Shown here: positions 5,432-7,992 of the stretch, piece after piece
How positions within the stretch are numbered: position 1 is the first letter of the stretch
Layout of the letters: the number at the start of each line of letters is the position of its first letter
DNA from: Dehalococcoidia bacterium
GTDB taxonomy: Bacteria > Chloroflexota > Dehalococcoidia > GIF9 > AB-539-J10
Length of the DNA stretch: 7,992 nt
Assembly: GCA_004375885.1 (NCBI GenBank)
Contig: SOJG01000086.1
Location: forward strand, 1 to 7,992
Direction of reading: 5' to 3'
The notes under the pieces: model-generated
What the model was told of the DNA's origin: nothing
The model's input: the letters and a program-made list of their open reading frames with translations, nothing else
The model's database searches: none
Translations under genes and position numbers: made by a program

Positions 5432-5445
5432 TATGGCTAGCCATA
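5432..5445. repeat. 14-bp perfect palindrome between pheT relic and proS
   Basis: TATGGCTAGCCATA is its own reverse complement. As RNA it would fold only as a 5-bp stem with a CTAG loop. On the minus strand, downstream of proS, it is followed by an AT-rich and then pyrimidine-rich stretch. It could be a weak terminator or a protein-binding site, but no clean T-run follows. Chance is also possible. Confidence 0.35.
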
Positions 5446-5512
5446 GCTTGCCTTATCTCTGAGGCATTTTGATTTGCCTTGCTGCTCGACGATAATAGTG
5501 AGCTGAGGACGA

Positions 5513-7267
5513 TCAGGATTCAAAGGTTACGGTCTCGTCTAGAAGCTTCTTTACCTCAGCAGCCAGGTTTTCCACAGGCAAGAGCTGGGCTTCCTTCTTC
5601 GTGCGCCATTTCGCCTCTACGCTCTGGCGCTCCAAGGTGCGTGGAGATAAGGTCAGGCGCAGCGGTATGCCCAGAAGGTCAGCATCGTTGAACTTAACGC
5701 CAGGGGAGTCGTCGCGGTCATCGAAAAGCACCTCGATGTCTTCTTCCTGTAATTGTTGATAAACCTTCTCTGCCGCCAGCAGAACTGCCGACTTGTCCAT
5801 ATGTAGAGGACAGAGATAGACCTGGTAAGGGGCTACAGAGAGTGGCCAGATAATACCTTTGTCATCGTGGCTTTGCTCTACTATGGCGGCCAACAGGCGC
5901 CCCAGCCCAATGCCGTAGGAGCCCATGACAACGGGGCGCGATCTGCCATCACTGTCCAAGAAAGATGCCCCCAATCTCTCACTGATGAAGGTACCTAATT
6001 TGAAGATGTGCCCCACTTCAATGCCTCTGGCCGAGGACAATTCGCATCGGCAATGGGGACAGCTGTCCCCGGGCCGAGCCAGAGCAAGATCTGCTATGAA
6101 GTCAACCTGGAAGTCCCTGGGGTAATTAGCATTCCTGAAGTGGTACTCTGGCTTGTTAGCGCCCACAATGAAGCTGGAGCCAGAGGTTATGGAATCGTCA
6201 GCCACGACTTTGATTCGTTGTACCCCTATGGGTGAGGCAAAACCGGGTACAAGCCCAGCCTCAATCACTTCACCCTCCGTCGCCAGGCGAAGATCAGAGC
6301 ACTTTAAGGCGTTTCGCAATTTCGTCTCGTTGACTTCAAGATCGCCCCGGATGACAACGAAGATAAATTCCCCGTCAGCAGAATAGAATACGGCCTTAAG
6401 AGTTTGACTTGTGGGCACGCCAATGTGCTTCGCTACCTCCAGTATCGTTTGCGCCCCCGGAGTGGCTACCTCCTCCAGGCAGGGCATGTTCATTGGCTCT
6501 CCTTTTCTGCTCTCACGGCCTTGGCTTGAGACCGCTGCTGTGTCCGTCTTGGCAGATTGAGCCTTTTCGGCATTGGCGGCGTAGCCACAACCGGAGCAAT
6601 AGATAACCTCGTCTTCACCTCCTTCAGTGAGAACCATAAACTCATGTGATTCCTTGCCCCCAATGGCTCCACTATCAGCTTCTATCATCAAGGTCGGCAA
6701 GCCAACGCGGGCATAGATGTTGCGGTAGGCCTGGCTCGTCTTCCGGTAGCTTTCGTCCAGACCAGCCTCGTCCACATCAAGGCTGTATAGGTCCTTCATA
6801 AAGAACTCACGGACTCTCAATAAGCCACCGCGGGGTCGAGGTTCATCGCGAAGTTTGGTCTGTATTTGATAGAGGAGCAGAGGAAGGTCTCGGTAGCTTT
6901 GAATGTAACGGCGGACCAGGTCGGCGATGACCTCCTCATGCGTGGGTCCCAGAGCGAGTGTACGCTGCTTGCGGTCGGTCAAGGTAAATAGGGATTCGCC
7001 GAAGGAGACATCGCGACCTGACTGCTGCCAGAGTTCAAAAGGCTGTAACACAGGCAACAGCAACTCCTGGCCGCCAGCCTTGTCCAGCTCCTCCCTGATT
7101 ATGTTTTCGATTTTCCTGAGGACTCGCCAGCCCAGGGGCAAATAGGAGTATATTCCGGCAGCCTCCTGGGCGATCATGCCCGCCCTCGTCAATAGCTGAT
7201 GGCTTATGCTCTCCGCTTCAGCGGGCGCCTGTCGCAGTGTCTTGCCAAAGAGCCTAGAGAAACGCAT
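5513..7267 (-). CDS. proS: Prolyl-tRNA synthetase, bacterial type with editing domain
   Basis: A 584-aa cytoplasmic class II enzyme that attaches proline to tRNA-Pro. Class II motif 1 lies around 46-76 (GWRVLRKIENIIREEL), GPTHEE at 107-112, motif 2 around 139-162 (LRDEPRPRGGLLRVREFFMK) and motif 3 at 449-457 (GSYGIGLGR). Between motifs 2 and 3 sits the YbaK-like cis-editing insertion (about 265-385), with SQTLKAVFYS carrying the family lysine. CSGC (224-227) and CPHC (403-406) with RGIEVGHIFKLGT are usual features. The anticodon-binding domain covers about 475-575. Length is normal (E. coli 572). In motif 2 the common RFGLMR wording is RGGLLR, a variant I associate with Chloroflexota-like enzymes. 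It is last in the ispG operon, 41 bases after the DUF4389-like gene. The Shine-Dalgarno is modest (GGA some 9 bases before ATG). Confidence 0.97.
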   Translation of the reverse strand: MRFSRLFGKTLRQAPAEAESISHQLLTRAGMIAQEAAGIYSYLPLGWRVLRKIENIIREELDKAGGQELLLPVLQPFELWQQSGRDVSFGESLFTLTDRKQRTLALGPTHEEVIADLVRRYIQSYRDLPLLLYQIQTKLRDEPRPRGGLLRVREFFMKDLYSLDVDEAGLDESYRKTSQAYRNIYARVGLPTLMIEADSGAIGGKESHEFMVLTEGGEDEVIYCSGCGYAANAEKAQSAKTDTAAVSSQGRESRKGEPMNMPCLEEVATPGAQTILEVAKHIGVPTSQTLKAVFYSADGEFIFVVIRGDLEVNETKLRNALKCSDLRLATEGEVIEAGLVPGFASPIGVQRIKVVADDSITSGSSFIVGANKPEYHFRNANYPRDFQVDFIADLALARPGDSCPHCRCELSSARGIEVGHIFKLGTFISERLGASFLDSDGRSRPVVMGSYGIGLGRLLAAIVEQSHDDKGIIWPLSVAPYQVYLCPLHMDKSAVLLAAEKVYQQLQEEDIEVLFDDRDDSPGVKFNDADLLGIPLRLTLSPRTLERQSVEAKWRTKKEAQLLPVENLAAEVKKLLDETVTFES

Positions 7268-7308
7268 TCTTGATTCCGTCCTCAGGAAGAACTCCAGGGC
7301 TCAAACGA

Positions 7309-7593
7309 CTAGTCGAGACTAAATGGTGGATACCTGTCGGTCAATAAGTAGTAGTATCCCCCCACTCTTGTAGACCAGCGAAGATAGCCACTGACAAAGT
7401 CGAATGCCCACTTGGGGTATCTCGCAGTGAATAGAATAGCCCACCATGCAATGAATACAACCACCCCCGCAGCAATACCGAGGAAGTATAGACATATCGA
7501 GTGAGGAATGACCATGAAGATCCTGAAAAAGGTAGTTAGCCGGGAAAGCCTTTCCGTGTATTCAACACCTACGGTTATCGGATATCCTGTCAT
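7309..7593 (-). CDS. Small DUF4389-like membrane protein
   Basis: A 94-aa protein that fits the DUF4389 pattern: an N-terminal YPITVGVEYTERLSRL, hydrophobic segments around 20-40 and 41-57 broken by IPH (29-31), then FTARYPKWAFDFVSGYLRW and the C-terminal LLTDRYPPFSLD. The function of DUF4389 is unknown. Known members are often tandem-domain membrane proteins, so this is a single minimal unit. A strong Shine-Dalgarno, GAAGGAGG, lies 8 bases before the ATG. The gene sits 58 bases after ispG and 41 bases before proS on the same strand, so it is probably co-transcribed with both. Context gives no specific role, since isoprenoid synthesis and tRNA charging do not obviously need it. Confidence 0.85.
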   Translation of the reverse strand: MTGYPITVGVEYTERLSRLTTFFRIFMVIPHSICLYFLGIAAGVVVFIAWWAILFTARYPKWAFDFVSGYLRWSTRVGGYYYLLTDRYPPFSLD

Positions 7594-7651
7594 TTCTGGC
7601 TTCCTCCTTCATAATCGTCTGTTTTGCCCATGGCGCCCACGAGATCCACGA

Positions 7652-7992
7652 CTATCCTATACTACACCCATCAGGCGAACCAATCTCTCTTACCTCTGCC
7701 ATCAGGGACTCCAGGAAGTCCTTCTCCTCTACAGTGCGGGTGATTCTTCCCTTCGTAAATATAGCACCTTTGCCCTTGCCGCAGGCAAGGCCGATGTCGG
7801 CTTCCTTGGCCTCCCCGGGGCCATTGACCACACAGCCCATCACCGCCACTTTGACAGGGTCGCTCATCTTTTCCAGGCGCTTACTTACCGCCTCAGCCAG
7901 GGCAATGATATCAACTTCAGCTCGGCCGCAGGAAGGACAGCTCACTAGTGTTGGACCTCGCTGGCGAAGCCCCAGGCTTCTCAGGATTTCGT
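7652..7992 (-). CDS. ispG: IspG (GcpE), 4-hydroxy-3-methylbut-2-enyl diphosphate synthase, C-terminal part
   Basis: The last 112 residues of the MEP-pathway iron-sulfur enzyme that reductively opens MEcPP to HMBPP. The gene runs off the right edge of the window, so its start is missing. The visible part begins EILRSLGLRQRGPTLVSCPS and contains the [4Fe-4S] ligands: two Cys in SCPSCGR (fragment residues 18 and 21), the third Cys and the Glu in GCVVNGPGE (53 and 60). This is the complete cluster-binding C-terminal domain. The tail, LACGKGKGAIFTKGRITRTV and onwards, is family-typical. A frame beginning at the GTG at 7945 is only an internal codon (Val in LVSCPSC), because homology continues to the window edge. 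It leads an ispG, DUF4389, proS gene string. Confidence 0.96.
   Translation of the reverse strand, partial: EILRSLGLRQRGPTLVSCPSCGRAEVDIIALAEAVSKRLEKMSDPVKVAVMGCVVNGPGEAKEADIGLACGKGKGAIFTKGRITRTVEEKDFLESLMAEVREIGSPDGCSIG

Noticed and set aside
5467..5484. AGGCA...TGCCT hairpin as a proS terminator
   Set aside because: The stem has only 5 bp with an 8-base loop and no T-run follows; the repeat as read at 5461-5478 is too weak to call.

Overview
The window (about 8 kb, roughly balanced GC) looks like chromosomal DNA of an anaerobic bacterium. The clues are a PerR, desulforedoxin and rubrerythrin operon, an iron superoxide dismutase, MEP-pathway IspG and bacterial-type ProRS. The ProRS motif 2 wording and the ispG/proS neighbourhood remind me of Dehalococcoidia (Chloroflexota). 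That placement is from memory and is not proven by this sequence.

Layout. (1) 1-244: non-coding, with inverted repeats at 38-139. A textbook sigma-70 promoter (188-216) follows, and a perfect 7-1-7 PerR/Fur-type operator (216-230) sits on its -10 end. (2) 245-1403 (+): perR, a 41-aa desulforedoxin and rubrerythrin, tightly spaced. (3) 1663-2247 (+): Fe-type superoxide dismutase after a 259-bp gap with no recognised gene. (4) 2248-3238 (+): an eroded stretch holding a peroxiredoxin relic, an intact 98-aa protein of unknown function, and a broken membrane/zinc-ribbon gene. (5) 3239-4906 (-): two-gene ABC-2 type exporter, ATPase then permease. (6) 5076-5402 (+): orphan C-terminal anticodon-binding domain of PheT with the rest of the gene missing. 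(7) 5513-7992 (-): ispG (5' end outside the window), a DUF4389-like membrane protein and proS, probably one operon.

How they work together. PerR, with every peroxide-sensing ligand conserved, probably represses its own operon. That operon would deliver a peroxide-reducing rubrerythrin and a small iron electron carrier. SodB next door converts superoxide to peroxide, which rubrerythrin can remove. The leftward genes are housekeeping (isoprenoid precursor synthesis, tRNA charging) plus an exporter of unknown cargo. I found no mobile element, CRISPR array, tRNA or rRNA. I saw no clearly new system. The most unusual points are the compact autoregulated redox operon with a free-standing desulforedoxin, and the cluster of three gene relics flanking the ABC cassette.
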